The notes under the pieces are model-generated. The model saw nothing but the letters and a program-made list of their open reading frames with translations, made no database searches and was not told where the DNA came from. The translations under genes were made by a program, and so were the position numbers. A DNA stretch of 53,475 nt from NCBI GenBank assembly GCA_020073615.1, contig JAIQEX010000031.1, positions 1-53,475 on the forward strand. Reading direction: 5' to 3'. This stretch comes from Terriglobia bacterium. Lineage in GTDB: Bacteria > Acidobacteriota > Terriglobia > Bryobacterales > Bryobacteraceae. Position 1 is the first letter of the stretch, and each line of letters begins with the position of its first letter. Positions 9,264-16,698 of the stretch are shown in pieces.

Positions 9264-9344
9264 TTTGGCTCCCTCCTGGAAAGCGGCCACGCCGCCGTCC
9301 CCTCGCGTTTTAAGTAAGTGTAAATTTGCATCGGAGAAGTTCAC

Positions 9345-9366
9345 ATCCGTAAAATCCGGGGTTCCG
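9345..9366 (-). promoter_or_regulatory. Repeat element, copy a (upstream of NarL-type regulator)
   Basis: ATCCGTAAAATCC is followed by GGTTCCG with 15 bases between the starts of the two halves (plus-strand reading). It lies about 80 bases upstream of the regulator start at 9263. Related copies occur at 10870, 10945 and 11759, each 65-95 bases before a gene of the same signalling block. An operator is inferred. Confidence 0.5.
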
Positions 9367-9410
9367 CGACCCGTGAAATACGCACCATGTTGGGCGCCAG
9401 AGGCTTCCTT

Positions 9411-10778
9411 TCAGAACAGGTAAGCCAATGCCAAGTCGTAATGGTTGTTGATGCGGGTTCCGCGGTTGAGATAGACCGTCCGCAACTGGGTCGCTTCCAG
9501 GCCCAGCAGGACATTGGGCGCCAGGTGGAAGTAGGCGTTGCCGCCGTAAAGCAGGTTCTTGCCGATGTTGCCGGGGCTCAACACGCTATTGCTATCATCC
9601 GTCTGCCCGGTAAAGAAATGGAGGTCCAGGCGCTTCAGCGTGTGAATTGTGATCTGGCCCCACCCGCCCCGGCTCTCCACGATACAGACATCTTCAGGAT
9701 CAATCTGATAGCCCTGGCCGGTGCCGGTACCGAGATGCGCCACGTTCTGCCCGGTGTAGAAAGCGCCGCTGAACTCCACTCGCCGCCAGGGGTTAAAGAA
9801 CCAGTCGAGCGAGAACAGGCTGGAGGGAACCGACATACCCTGCGAGTGGGTAGTGCTGGTGTGAAATCCGGGGGCGATTTCCAGCCGCCGCTCCTCGTCG
9901 AAGCTGTGAAAGAACTCGAAGCGGCCTTCCAGACCGGGCCGCGACGCCTCCGTGATGTCGTTCGATTGCCCGTAGGGCCCGATTTCATGCGTCTGCACGA
10001 CACCCATCACCGCGCGCAGGCCAGTGGATCGGCTGAAATGAAAATCCTGCTCGGCGCGAATCTGCGGCAGCCATTCATAGAGGTTGCCGGCGCCGGTGAG
10101 GGGCGAAATGCCCACTTGTGCCAGCGAGCTGGGCTCGCGTCCATTGAAGATCGGCTTGTCGATGCCCACGGTCACGCTGCGGCTCTGCCAATCGATTCCC
10201 ACCGAGCCGGTCCGCAGGCGCATCTCAGGGTAGGTGGTGCCCGGAAAAAAGTCCATGTAAATGGAGCCATGAACCCGGCCTCCCCAGACGGTGGCCGGAC
10301 CGTGGAACTCCAGGCCAACGATGGTCTGGCGCAAAGTCGCGCCCGAACTCCGCACGCCCGGCTCGGACGCCAGAATGGGGTAATTCACTCCTCCGCTCTG
10401 CTTGGAGTTCAGAAACGCGTTAAACAGCGCCATCCCCGTAATGCGGATCGGGAAACGCTGCGAAGCTTCCACTTTCGTTTGCGCCTGTTCGTCAATGCGC
10501 TGCTGCTGAATATCCAGCTTCTCGTCGACTGTGGCTCCCGGTGCGGGGGTGGCCGCTGCCGAAGGCTGGACGCCCGCCGAATCGCCGGCGCCTTTAGTCA
10601 ACCGGGCAGCGGCCAAGTCGGCGCGCAGCGCCCGGACCTCTTCGGAAAGGGTGCGGTTCTCCTGTTCGAGCCGGTCCAGGCGTTGCAGGATATTGGCCAG
10701 CTCCGGCGCGGTTTGCGCGCCTAGAAAAAGTGGAAACAGTAGTGGCGCCAGCCAGATCAGCGGTCGGGAGCGTCCCAT
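9411..10778 (-). CDS. Outer-membrane beta-barrel (porin-like) protein
   Basis: The 455-residue protein has a signal peptide at the chosen start (MGRSRPLIWLAPLLFPLFLGAQ). A coiled-coil heptad region follows at about residues 30-55 (LANILQRLDRLEQENRTLSE). A Pro/Ala linker leads into a long run of alternating amphipathic strands ending in ALAYLF with a terminal Phe, typical of outer-membrane barrels. The arrangement resembles DcaP/porin-like proteins of Acidobacteria. Substrate unknown. The ATG at 10778 is preceded by GGAGGAA; the longer open frame to 10997 is ignored because it lacks a signal peptide at its start. Confidence 0.75.
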   Translation of the reverse strand: MGRSRPLIWLAPLLFPLFLGAQTAPELANILQRLDRLEQENRTLSEEVRALRADLAAARLTKGAGDSAGVQPSAAATPAPGATVDEKLDIQQQRIDEQAQTKVEASQRFPIRITGMALFNAFLNSKQSGGVNYPILASEPGVRSSGATLRQTIVGLEFHGPATVWGGRVHGSIYMDFFPGTTYPEMRLRTGSVGIDWQSRSVTVGIDKPIFNGREPSSLAQVGISPLTGAGNLYEWLPQIRAEQDFHFSRSTGLRAVMGVVQTHEIGPYGQSNDITEASRPGLEGRFEFFHSFDEERRLEIAPGFHTSTTHSQGMSVPSSLFSLDWFFNPWRRVEFSGAFYTGQNVAHLGTGTGQGYQIDPEDVCIVESRGGWGQITIHTLKRLDLHFFTGQTDDSNSVLSPGNIGKNLLYGGNAYFHLAPNVLLGLEATQLRTVYLNRGTRINNHYDLALAYLF

Positions 10779-10869
10779 AGAGAAGTTCCTCCAATCCCGC
10801 GGCGACAGCGTTCCAGCGCGATCCCCACGGCGTGTAAATGAATTGTATGGTTTTTGTAAACAAACCTGC

Positions 10870-10889
10870 ATCCGTAAAGTTGGGGATTC
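10870..10889 (-). promoter_or_regulatory. Repeat element, copy b (upstream of porin gene)
   Basis: ATCCGTAAAGTTG is followed by GATTC with the same 15-base offset as copy a. It lies about 92 bases upstream of the porin start at 10778, which is transcribed leftwards. An operator shared with copies a, c and d is inferred. Confidence 0.5.
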
Positions 10890-10935
10890 TCGCTCCGTAG
10901 AAGGTGGGAGATGGCCGTTTGTGCGGCTGCGGTTC

Positions 10936-10972
10936 ATCCGCAATATCCGTAATATTCCCCCCGGCGATTCCG
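10936..10972 (+). promoter_or_regulatory. Repeat element, copy c (upstream of first NarX-like gene)
   Basis: ATCCGCAAT and ATCCGTAAT stand in tandem at 10936-10953. TATTCC and then GATTCCG follow, with a 21-base offset from the second ATCCGTA. It lies about 65 bases before the ATG at 11037. The 21-base offset is shared with copy d, and both precede plus-strand genes. Confidence 0.5.
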
Positions 10973-11036
10973 AACTTACCCTCTTCTGGCTTCCCATGGT
11001 GGAGGATTACAGTTGTAAAGGCGGAACGGACGTTCA

Positions 11037-11753
11037 ATGGCTAAGGACAAGACCCGGGCCCCCAGACGCGTGCGCAGGAGTTGTGCGACACGGCGGCCAT
11101 CGAGTGGCGGGCCGGCGGCACCCGAGCATCCCTTCGTTTTGCTGCAGCAACTGAATAAGGCGCTCGAAAAGGACAAGAAGCCGTTCGCCAAGGTGGACGA
11201 CGACTACGGCGCGCAACTGTTGGCGGTAGCTCATCTCCATCTTTCCCTGGCGGCCCAGGACCTGCCGGCCGGATGCGGCCGATGTTTCGCGGAAATGAAT
11301 CGGACCCTGGGGCAAATCCAGGTCCAATTGCCGGCCGTCTCTTACTACGATCCCGATTTCCTTTCGGCCCTCAAAGGTGTGGCTACCGCCGCGCTGCAAG
11401 GGACCAACCTCCCGGTCACCGTCGAGGGCTCGGTGGGGACCCTGCCGCGAGCGTTTCAGGCCTCCATCCTCCGCGTCGCCGAGGAGATCCTGAGGAATGT
11501 AGTCAAACACGCCCACGCCGGCGCTGTGACTGTGCAGGTGTGCGAAGCCGGTGAATTCCGGTGTTCCATTCGGGATGACGGTGTGGGCTTCGAGCCGGAC
11601 GATGTGTGGAGCGGAGAATCCGGTCATGGCGTAGGTCTGCTCGGGATCCGCGAACGCGTGCGGCTCCTGGGGGGCGTACTTTCGGTCTGCTCCGCCCCCG
11701 GCAAGGGAACCGAGGTGGTCATTCAGTTGCCCCAGGTGGACCACGGCTCCTGA
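11037..11753 (+). CDS. NarX-like kinase paralogue lacking the phospho-acceptor His
   Basis: The 238-residue soluble protein has a dimerisation helix resembling HisKA_3 (residues about 47-72) and a HATPase_c domain. The N box is EEILRNVVKHAHA, the G1 box DDGVGF, the G2 box GHGVGLLGIRERV, and GKGTEV is near the end. Where NarX-type kinases read L-H-D-x-x-G-x-Q, this one reads V-D54-D-D-Y-G-A-Q, so the phospho-acceptor His appears replaced by Asp. A CxxC (C80, C83) sits where the dimerisation hairpin turns. It may be a phosphatase, a redox sensor or an allosteric partner of its paralogue rather than a kinase. No signal peptide or membrane segment is visible. Confidence 0.75.
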   Translation: MAKDKTRAPRRVRRSCATRRPSSGGPAAPEHPFVLLQQLNKALEKDKKPFAKVDDDYGAQLLAVAHLHLSLAAQDLPAGCGRCFAEMNRTLGQIQVQLPAVSYYDPDFLSALKGVATAALQGTNLPVTVEGSVGTLPRAFQASILRVAEEILRNVVKHAHAGAVTVQVCEAGEFRCSIRDDGVGFEPDDVWSGESGHGVGLLGIRERVRLLGGVLSVCSAPGKGTEVVIQLPQVDHGS

Positions 11754-11758
11754 CGCGT

Positions 11759-11786
11759 ATCCGTAGTATTCGGTCTGCAGATTCCG
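11759..11786 (+). promoter_or_regulatory. Repeat element, copy d (upstream of second NarX-like gene)
   Basis: ATCCGTAGTATTC is followed by GATTCCG at the same 21-base offset as copy c. It begins just after the stop of the first NarX-like gene and lies about 76 bases before the ATG at 11862. An operator is inferred. Confidence 0.5.
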
Positions 11787-11861
11787 GGCTTTGCACGATT
11801 GGGTTTCCGCCGCGCTGGGGTTACACTTGTTGCAGAGACGGAGGGAACCCGTCGCTCGATC

Positions 11862-12845
11862 ATGCCCGCTCAGCCGTCGGAAACACTCCGCGAGTATCGC
11901 CACACACTCTACGATTACGCCGTGGGAGGCGGGGAGCCGGCATTGCGCCGGGCCCTGGTGTTGCAGCGCCAGGCATCGGCCGAGGGCTGCAATGCGCTCG
12001 AAATGCTGGAAGCTCACCATGCCACGGTGCTGCCGATCCTGATGCCCGCATCCTCGCCGGAAAAGGCCGTCTCGCGCGAGAAATCGGTGCGCCTCTTCTG
12101 CACCAGTTGTCCCAGTTGGGACCCTCAACTCTCCCGGGATTTCGTCGATCGCGACGCGGTGGCGGACTGTCTCCAGCGGCGCGCTCCGGCATCGGCCGAC
12201 CAGCCGGCGCCGCCCGTCGAGCCTTTGATCGTGCTGCGCCATCTGAACCAGGTACTGGGCGAGGAGAAGCGGCCGTTCGCCAGGATCGTCGACAACGAGG
12301 CCGCGCAATTATTGGCGGTGGCCAATCTCCGCCTGTCCATGGCGGCCAGCGATCTGCCGCCGGGCTGCAGCCATTGTTTCATCGAGATCAAGAAGTTCCT
12401 GGAGCAGATCCAGGTGCAACTGCCGCCCGCCATGCTGTACGATCCCGATTTCCTCCCGGCCCTCAAGACGGTGGCTGAGAGCACTCTGCAGGGGACGGGC
12501 ATTGCGGTCACCGTGGAGGGTTCCGCGGGCGCGACGCTGCCGCAAGAAATTCAGGCGGCGATTCTCCGCATTGCCGAAGAAGCCTTGACCAACGTTGTCC
12601 GGCACGCCTATGCGGGGACGGTAAAGGTGCGGGGGGAGGTGCGAGACAACCGCGAATTCTATTGTTCGATCGCCGACGACGGAGTGGGTTTCGCGCCCGC
12701 CGATGTCTTGTCGGGCAAAGCCGGACACGGAGTTGGCCTGCTGGGCATGGAGCGGCGCGTGCAGCTTCTGGGCGGCAAGTTGGCAGTCACTTCGGGCCGC
12801 GGTAAGGGCACGGAGATTGTCGTCCGGCTGCCTTTGGAGCGTTGA
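11862..12845 (+). CDS. RsbU-N / NarX-like kinase paralogue lacking the phospho-acceptor His
   Basis: The 327-residue protein has an N-terminal segment (about residues 5-60, YRHTLYDYAVGGGEPALRRA) like the RsbU N-terminal domain that binds the stressosome-type switch protein RsbT. A HisKA_3-like helix and HATPase_c domain (EEALTNVVRHAYA, DDGVGF, GHGVGLLGMERRV, GKGTEI) follow. The position of the phospho-acceptor His is V143 in I-V-D-N-E-A-A-Q. Like its upstream paralogue it has a CxxC (C169, C172) after the helix. The start at 11862 places the RsbU-like domain at the N terminus; the ribosome site is weak. It is probably a signalling partner of the NarL-type regulator, by a mechanism that does not use the normal His. 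Confidence 0.75.
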   Translation: MPAQPSETLREYRHTLYDYAVGGGEPALRRALVLQRQASAEGCNALEMLEAHHATVLPILMPASSPEKAVSREKSVRLFCTSCPSWDPQLSRDFVDRDAVADCLQRRAPASADQPAPPVEPLIVLRHLNQVLGEEKRPFARIVDNEAAQLLAVANLRLSMAASDLPPGCSHCFIEIKKFLEQIQVQLPPAMLYDPDFLPALKTVAESTLQGTGIAVTVEGSAGATLPQEIQAAILRIAEEALTNVVRHAYAGTVKVRGEVRDNREFYCSIADDGVGFAPADVLSGKAGHGVGLLGMERRVQLLGGKLAVTSGRGKGTEIVVRLPLER

Positions 12846-12895
12846 GGGCGGCAAAGCGGATGCGGCGGGGTCCGGATTCGGCATAAGCTGAAGGT

Positions 12896-13789
12896 ATGGT
12901 AACGGCCGGCCGGCGGAAGTCGATCGCCTTGTTCATCGCGCTCGGCGTCGGCCTCATTTCGGTCATTCTCCTGCTCTATATCGGTTGGGTCCTGCTCAAC
13001 TGGCGTCACGGCCCCCTTCTGTTTCTCGGCGTCCTGCTGCTGGCCATGATCATCAGCGGCGTGGTGCTGAACACCATTTTCCTGGTCCGGGAGATCCGCC
13101 GCAACGAACAGCACGATGCCTTCATCAATGCCGTCACGCACGAGCTGAAAACCCCCGTCGCCAGCCTCCGCCTGTATCTCGAAACCCTGCAAACACGGGA
13201 GCTCGACGAGACCCGGCGCAAGGACTTTTACCGCATCATGCTGGAGGACAGCGACCGCCTGCTGGCCGCCATCGAGCAGATTCTGCGCACCGGGCGCATG
13301 GGCGCGGCCAGCCGCAAGCTCAACCTTTCGCGCATCGACGTGAGCCCCCTGGTGGAGGAATGCCTGACACGCGTGCGGGCGCTGCACGCCATACCGCCCG
13401 AATCACTGGCCTACCATCCGGGCCCGGCGATGGCGGTTCTGGGGGATGCGGACGAAGTGCGGGCCGCGGTTTCGAACCTCATCGACAATGCGGTGAAGTA
13501 TTCTGGAAGAAGCGTCAAGGTGATCGTGGAAACCGCCAAGGTGGACGGGAAATATGTCTCGGTGCGCGTGCGGGATGAAGGAGCGGGCATTCCCAAAGGA
13601 GAGTTGAAGCGGGTGTTCCGGCGTTTTCACCGCGTGCCCGGGCCGCTGGCTTCCCGGGTGAAGGGAACCGGTCTGGGGCTGTACATCGTGCGTTCCGTGG
13701 CCAAGCGCCACGGAGGCCGCGCCTGGGCCGAAAGCGAGGGGCCGGGACGCGGCAGCACCTTCGTTCTGCAACTGCCGATTTCCCCATGA
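12896..13789 (+). CDS. Membrane sensor histidine kinase (HisKA)
   Basis: The 297-residue kinase has two transmembrane helices (about residues 10-33 and 41-63) with almost no periplasmic loop. A HisKA dimerisation domain with H82 in THELKTP and a HATPase_c domain follow, with N box NLIDNAVKYSG, DEGAGIPKGE, GTGLGLYIVRS and GRGSTF. The lack of an extracellular sensor suggests sensing within the membrane or through partners. GAAGG lies shortly before the ATG. The last four bases overlap the next gene, so kinase and regulator form one unit. Confidence 0.92.
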   Translation: MVTAGRRKSIALFIALGVGLISVILLLYIGWVLLNWRHGPLLFLGVLLLAMIISGVVLNTIFLVREIRRNEQHDAFINAVTHELKTPVASLRLYLETLQTRELDETRRKDFYRIMLEDSDRLLAAIEQILRTGRMGAASRKLNLSRIDVSPLVEECLTRVRALHAIPPESLAYHPGPAMAVLGDADEVRAAVSNLIDNAVKYSGRSVKVIVETAKVDGKYVSVRVRDEGAGIPKGELKRVFRRFHRVPGPLASRVKGTGLGLYIVRSVAKRHGGRAWAESEGPGRGSTFVLQLPISP

Positions 13790-14538
13790 GCCGGATACTG
13801 ATCGTGGAAGACGAGGAGCACCTGGCCAACGGGCTGCGGTTCAATCTGGAGGCGGAGGGCTACCAGGTGGAATTAGTGGACACCGGGGAGTCGGCGCTCG
13901 ACCGGCTTCGCGTGGATGCGCCGGCCTTCGACCTGGTGATCCTGGACGTCATGCTGCCCGGCAAGGACGGCTTCACTGTAATGTCGGAGCTGCGCCAGGC
14001 CGGCCAGTTCATTCCCACGCTGATGCTCACTGCGCGCGGCCATCCCGACGATGTGCTGCAAGGCTTCGCCGCGGGCGCCGACGATTACCTCGCCAAGCCC
14101 TTCGAGTTGGCCATCCTGATCGCGCGCATCGGCGGCCTGCTGCGCCGCCGCGAATGGCTGCGCGCCTCGCTCGATCGCTCCGCCACGCCGGAGCCGGATG
14201 CCGTGTTCACCTTCGGCGACAAATCGGTGCATTTCGATCTTCTCGAGCTGCGCGTCCGCAAGCAAGTCTTTCCGCTGACGTTGATGGAAGCCAATGTCCT
14301 GCGCTATCTGATCCAGCACGAAGACCGGCCGGTCTCCCGCAAGGCCATGCTCGAGGAAGTCTGGGGGCTGCACGAAGACACCGACACCCGCGCCATCGAC
14401 AATTTCATGGTGCGCCTGCGCCGCTACATCGAGCAGGACCCCACGCACCCCCGCCACCTGATCACCGTGCGCGGCGTGGGCTACCGCTTCGTTGCGTCGC
14501 CGGACCGATCGGCGGCGGGCCCGGAGGGTGCCTCGTAA
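13786..14538 (+). CDS. OmpR/PhoB-family response regulator
   Basis: The 250-residue regulator has a receiver domain (E8-D9-E10 pocket, phospho-acceptor D54 in VILDVMLPGKDG, T82, K104 in AKPFE). Its C-terminal winged-helix DNA-binding domain is at about residues 140-238 (LTLMEANVLRYLIQ, DNFMVRLRRYIE, VRGVGYRF). Its ATG overlaps the stop of the kinase (ATGA). Targets cannot be read from the sequence; the decayed genes downstream are unlikely to be its targets. Confidence 0.93.
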   Translation: MSRILIVEDEEHLANGLRFNLEAEGYQVELVDTGESALDRLRVDAPAFDLVILDVMLPGKDGFTVMSELRQAGQFIPTLMLTARGHPDDVLQGFAAGADDYLAKPFELAILIARIGGLLRRREWLRASLDRSATPEPDAVFTFGDKSVHFDLLELRVRKQVFPLTLMEANVLRYLIQHEDRPVSRKAMLEEVWGLHEDTDTRAIDNFMVRLRRYIEQDPTHPRHLITVRGVGYRFVASPDRSAAGPEGAS

Positions 14539-14647
14539 GGGGAGCGGGTTGTTCGACGTGACGCACGGGCGGCTTGCCCATACCGCGTACGCAATGCCAG
14601 TCGTAAAAGCGCGCCGGAGTTTGACCGGCAGGTACCCTTTGGCGAAG

Positions 14648-14882
14648 ATGGCCACGGCCATAAACCTCCTTGCCTCGCGGGTGCTCGCGAAATCGACATG
14701 GAAGGCGGTGCGTCCGGGAGAATACTTTCCGTTCGCGACCGGGCCACAAGAGCGCAGTGGAAAAGGACATAGCGGATCGGGAGCGCGAAGAGGAGGAGGT
14801 CACGAAGACCCATCCGACGCCTCCCGGCGTCAACGAGAAGTTCGAGCGTATGCCGCGGCACATGCTGGCGCGACGAAGCTGA
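14648..14882 (+). pseudogene. Decayed DUF433-family antitoxin
   Basis: The DNA retains the start (MATAINLLASR) and the end (VEKDIADREREEEEVTKTHP) of a DUF433 antitoxin, but in different frames. The first 11 residues read from the ATG at 14648. Then REIDMEGGASGRI reads in another frame, and the conserved tail runs to a TGA at 14880-14882 in the frame of 14670. The central HTH part of the domain seems missing. It ends 3 bases before the DUF5615 start, the usual antitoxin-toxin order. Confidence 0.65.
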
Positions 14883-14885
14883 AGG

Positions 14886-15240
14886 ATGGTTCGTTTCCTG
14901 GCGGATGCCAGCCTCCGCGATGCGATCGTCAGCGGTTGCTTACGCCGCGAACCAACCATCGATTTTCTCTCCGCCAACGGTGCAAACTGGCGGAAGCTCC
15001 CGACCCCGAGGTGCTGGCACTCGCCGCCGCAGAAGGCCGAATTCTGGTCACTTCCGATCTGAAGACGATGCCGCGGCATTTCGGCGAGTTCCTTGAGGCC
15101 GCGGGTTCCCATGCAGGCGTGTTCCTGGTGAAGCAACATACACCGGTAGCGGACGTAGTTGAGGCCCGTTACGGCTCCGGAATCTCCAGGATCCGGTTCT
15201 TCCATTCGTCCGCGTCCGAAGCCGCCCAAACCAGCAGCAG
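14886..15240 (+). pseudogene. DUF5615 (PIN-like) toxin, frameshifted and partly inverted
   Basis: The ATG at 14886 begins MVRFLADASLRDAIVSGCL, the typical start of a DUF5615 protein. Near 14987 one base is missing, after which DPEVLALAAAEGRILVTSD and KTMPRHFGEFLEA continue in another frame to ...VADVVEA at 15166. The expected C terminus (LLLVWAASDADEW, KNRILEIPEP, stop) is found on the opposite strand at 15240 down to 15169 and would join in frame if flipped. The gene is therefore doubly broken. With the DUF433 remnant it was a toxin-antitoxin pair. Confidence 0.75.
15167..15240. other. 74-bp inversion scar
   Basis: The reverse complement of this segment encodes the C-terminal 23 codons plus stop of the preceding DUF5615 gene. 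It joins exactly after the GCC codon at 15164-15166. The right breakpoint abuts the archaemetzincin remnant. I see no long inverted repeat at the two breakpoints. Confidence 0.7.
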
Positions 15241-15590
15241 GTCGAACGTGTGGCCGAACTCGTGGGTGCCCTCTTTGACCAGGCGTTCCCGCAGCAGGCC
15301 GCCCCGCGCCGGGCATGCCGTAGAACTCCTCGTGCAGCAGGCGCCGTCGAGTTGGGCCTCGCCGAACACGAAGGTCAGGGCGGGCACGTAGAGGTCGCCG
15401 GGGGTGACGCCGAGCACGCGTACGTCGGACCGGCGGCGCGTTCCAGCTTCTGGATGCCTCCGGGCGGATGCCGCAGAGAGTGCGGAAGATACGGGCCAGC
15501 GCCACCGCCAGGTGCTCCGGCACGCCGAGCACCTGCCTCCGCTTCGGGGTCCTTCACGCTGCTTGACAGACCAAGGGGCGTGGAATAACA
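15241..15590 (-). pseudogene. Archaemetzincin remnant
   Basis: On the minus strand LGVTPGDLYVPALTFVFGEA and RERLVKEGTHEFGHTFDL match the core of archaemetzincin zinc peptidases, whose signature is HExxHxxGxxH. Between them an EFYGMP segment appears in a different frame, so there is at least one frameshift and probably a small deletion. The protein is cut right after HEFGHTFDL. The third His and the downstream zinc-finger cysteines are absent, and the frame runs into the inverted DUF5615 tail. The upstream part is also out of frame. Nonfunctional. Confidence 0.6.
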
Positions 15591-15818
15591 AACTCCCAGG
15601 GAGTCGTCATCCCCAAACCAATACTTGCGCAACTGGGTATGGACGCAAAGGCGGGAGTGGAAATGACGATTGAGGATGGCGCTCTGGTGCTGCGCAGGCC
15701 CGCGAGCCCGGCCCGCACAGGATGGGCTGCGGCCGCCAGGAGTATCGCGGAAGCTGGCGGCGACGAACTCGTGATGGGCGAATTTGGTAATGCGGGGGAT
15801 GCGGAGTTGGTCTGGTGA
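15567..15818 (+). pseudogene. mazE: Decayed MazE/AbrB-type antitoxin
   Basis: The frame encodes NSQGVVIPKPILAQLGM, the swapped-hairpin DNA-binding core of MazE antitoxins. An acidic Ala/Gly tail follows to TGA at 15816-15818. No ATG, GTG or TTG lies between the upstream stop at 15564 and this core. The first ATG at 15639 would remove the DNA-binding part, so the 5' end appears lost. The stop overlaps the mazF start (GTGA). Confidence 0.6.
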
Positions 15819-16131
15819 CGCGGGGAGAGATTTGGCTGGTGGTTCTTGATCCTACCGTCGGGAGCGAAATCAGGAAGACACGCCCGTGCGTCGTGGTGTC
15901 CCCGTCCGAAATGCACGATCATCTGCGCACAGTACTCGTCGCCCCCATGACCACGGCGGGCCGCGGGGCGCCGTTTCGGATCGGTGTCAAGCATGGCGGC
16001 CGGAAGGGTTTGATCCTGCTCGATCAGGTTCGATCCGTGGACAAGACCCGGTGGCGAAGAAACGGGGAGTAGTCTCGGCAAAGACGCTCACCGTCACGTT
16101 GCGGACGCTGCAGGAGGGATTCGCGGAATGA
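15815..16131 (+). pseudogene. mazF: MazF/PemK-type toxin with C-terminal frameshift
   Basis: From the GTG at 15815 the protein begins TRGEIWLVVLDPTVGSEI and KTRPCVVVSP, the MazF endoribonuclease start. It continues through TVLVAPMTT and GLILLDQVRSVDKTR. The frame then ends early at 16072. A one-base shift near 16051 restores the family C terminus VAKKRGVVSA and TLRTLQEGFAE, ending at 16131. The intact frame would give about 86 residues instead of about 105. As MazE is also broken, the pair is decayed. Confidence 0.7.
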
Positions 16132-16217
16132 GACTCGCGAATCGAGGACCTCACAGACGGCGTCGCGTGAGGACTCGCTCAATTTCCCGTTGCATTGTCA
16201 ACGCCGGGCTAACTAGC

Positions 16218-16252
16218 CAAGGGCTGCGCCCTTGATATCCCCATGGGATATG
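16218..16252. terminator. Two adjacent hairpins between convergent genes
   Basis: CAAGGGC-TGC-GCCCTTG at 16218-16234 and ATATCCC-CAT-GGGATAT at about 16235-16251 are perfect 7-bp stems with 3-base loops. They sit just after the stop of the minus-strand S23 gene and after the mazF relic on the plus strand. They could end transcription from both sides. No long U tract is present. Confidence 0.45.
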
Positions 16253-16256
16253 GAAG

Positions 16257-16637
16257 TCAGGAGGCAGAAGACGAGGAAGTCAGAATGGCGGCCGCGTAGG
16301 CGCTGAGCAAGCGGCTGACTTCTTCGGCCGCGCCGGCCAGTTTTGAAGGGTCGCCATAATCCAGGTCCTGAGCCAGGATCAGGTAATAGCGGCACTCTTC
16401 CAACGAGCCCTCCGCCAAGTTCATGAAACGGGCCTTGTCAACCTTGCCGCGCCGGCGAAAGCCCTCAGCGATGTTGGCCGGAATGGAGACAGCGGCCCGC
16501 CGCATTTGCGCCGCCAAACCGTAGGTTTCCTGTCTCGGGAAGGCTGCGGTGAAGCCATAGATTGCCAGTACGAACTCGTGCGCTTTGCGCCACACCAGCA
16601 GGTCGCGAAAACTTCTGGCTGCGGGTCTCGACGGCAT
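16257..16637 (-). CDS. Four-helix bundle protein (S23/23S rRNA IVP family)
   Basis: The 126-residue protein matches the S23 four-helix bundle family: FRDLLVWRKAHEF at the start, YGLAAQMRRAAVSIPANIAEGFRRRG in the middle, and EECRYYLILAQDL near the end. Such genes occur within 23S rRNA intervening sequences and also free-standing; no rRNA is nearby here. The ATG at 16637 matches the usual family start. A longer frame to 16700 is possible but would overlap the start of the divergent gene. Function unknown. Confidence 0.85.
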   Translation of the reverse strand: MPSRPAARSFRDLLVWRKAHEFVLAIYGFTAAFPRQETYGLAAQMRRAAVSIPANIAEGFRRRGKVDKARFMNLAEGSLEECRYYLILAQDLDYGDPSKLAGAAEEVSRLLSAYAAAILTSSSSAS

Positions 16638-16698
16638 ACGCAAGGGGAGGGCGTCCACGGGGGTAAGCTTCAGGTATCTGACCACACTGGAGGTCCCC

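Noticed and set aside
14462-15532. 356-codon minus-strand frame across the toxin-antitoxin relics
   Set aside because: It mixes out-of-frame archaemetzincin, inverted DUF5615 DNA and antisense of the antitoxin; no continuous domain.
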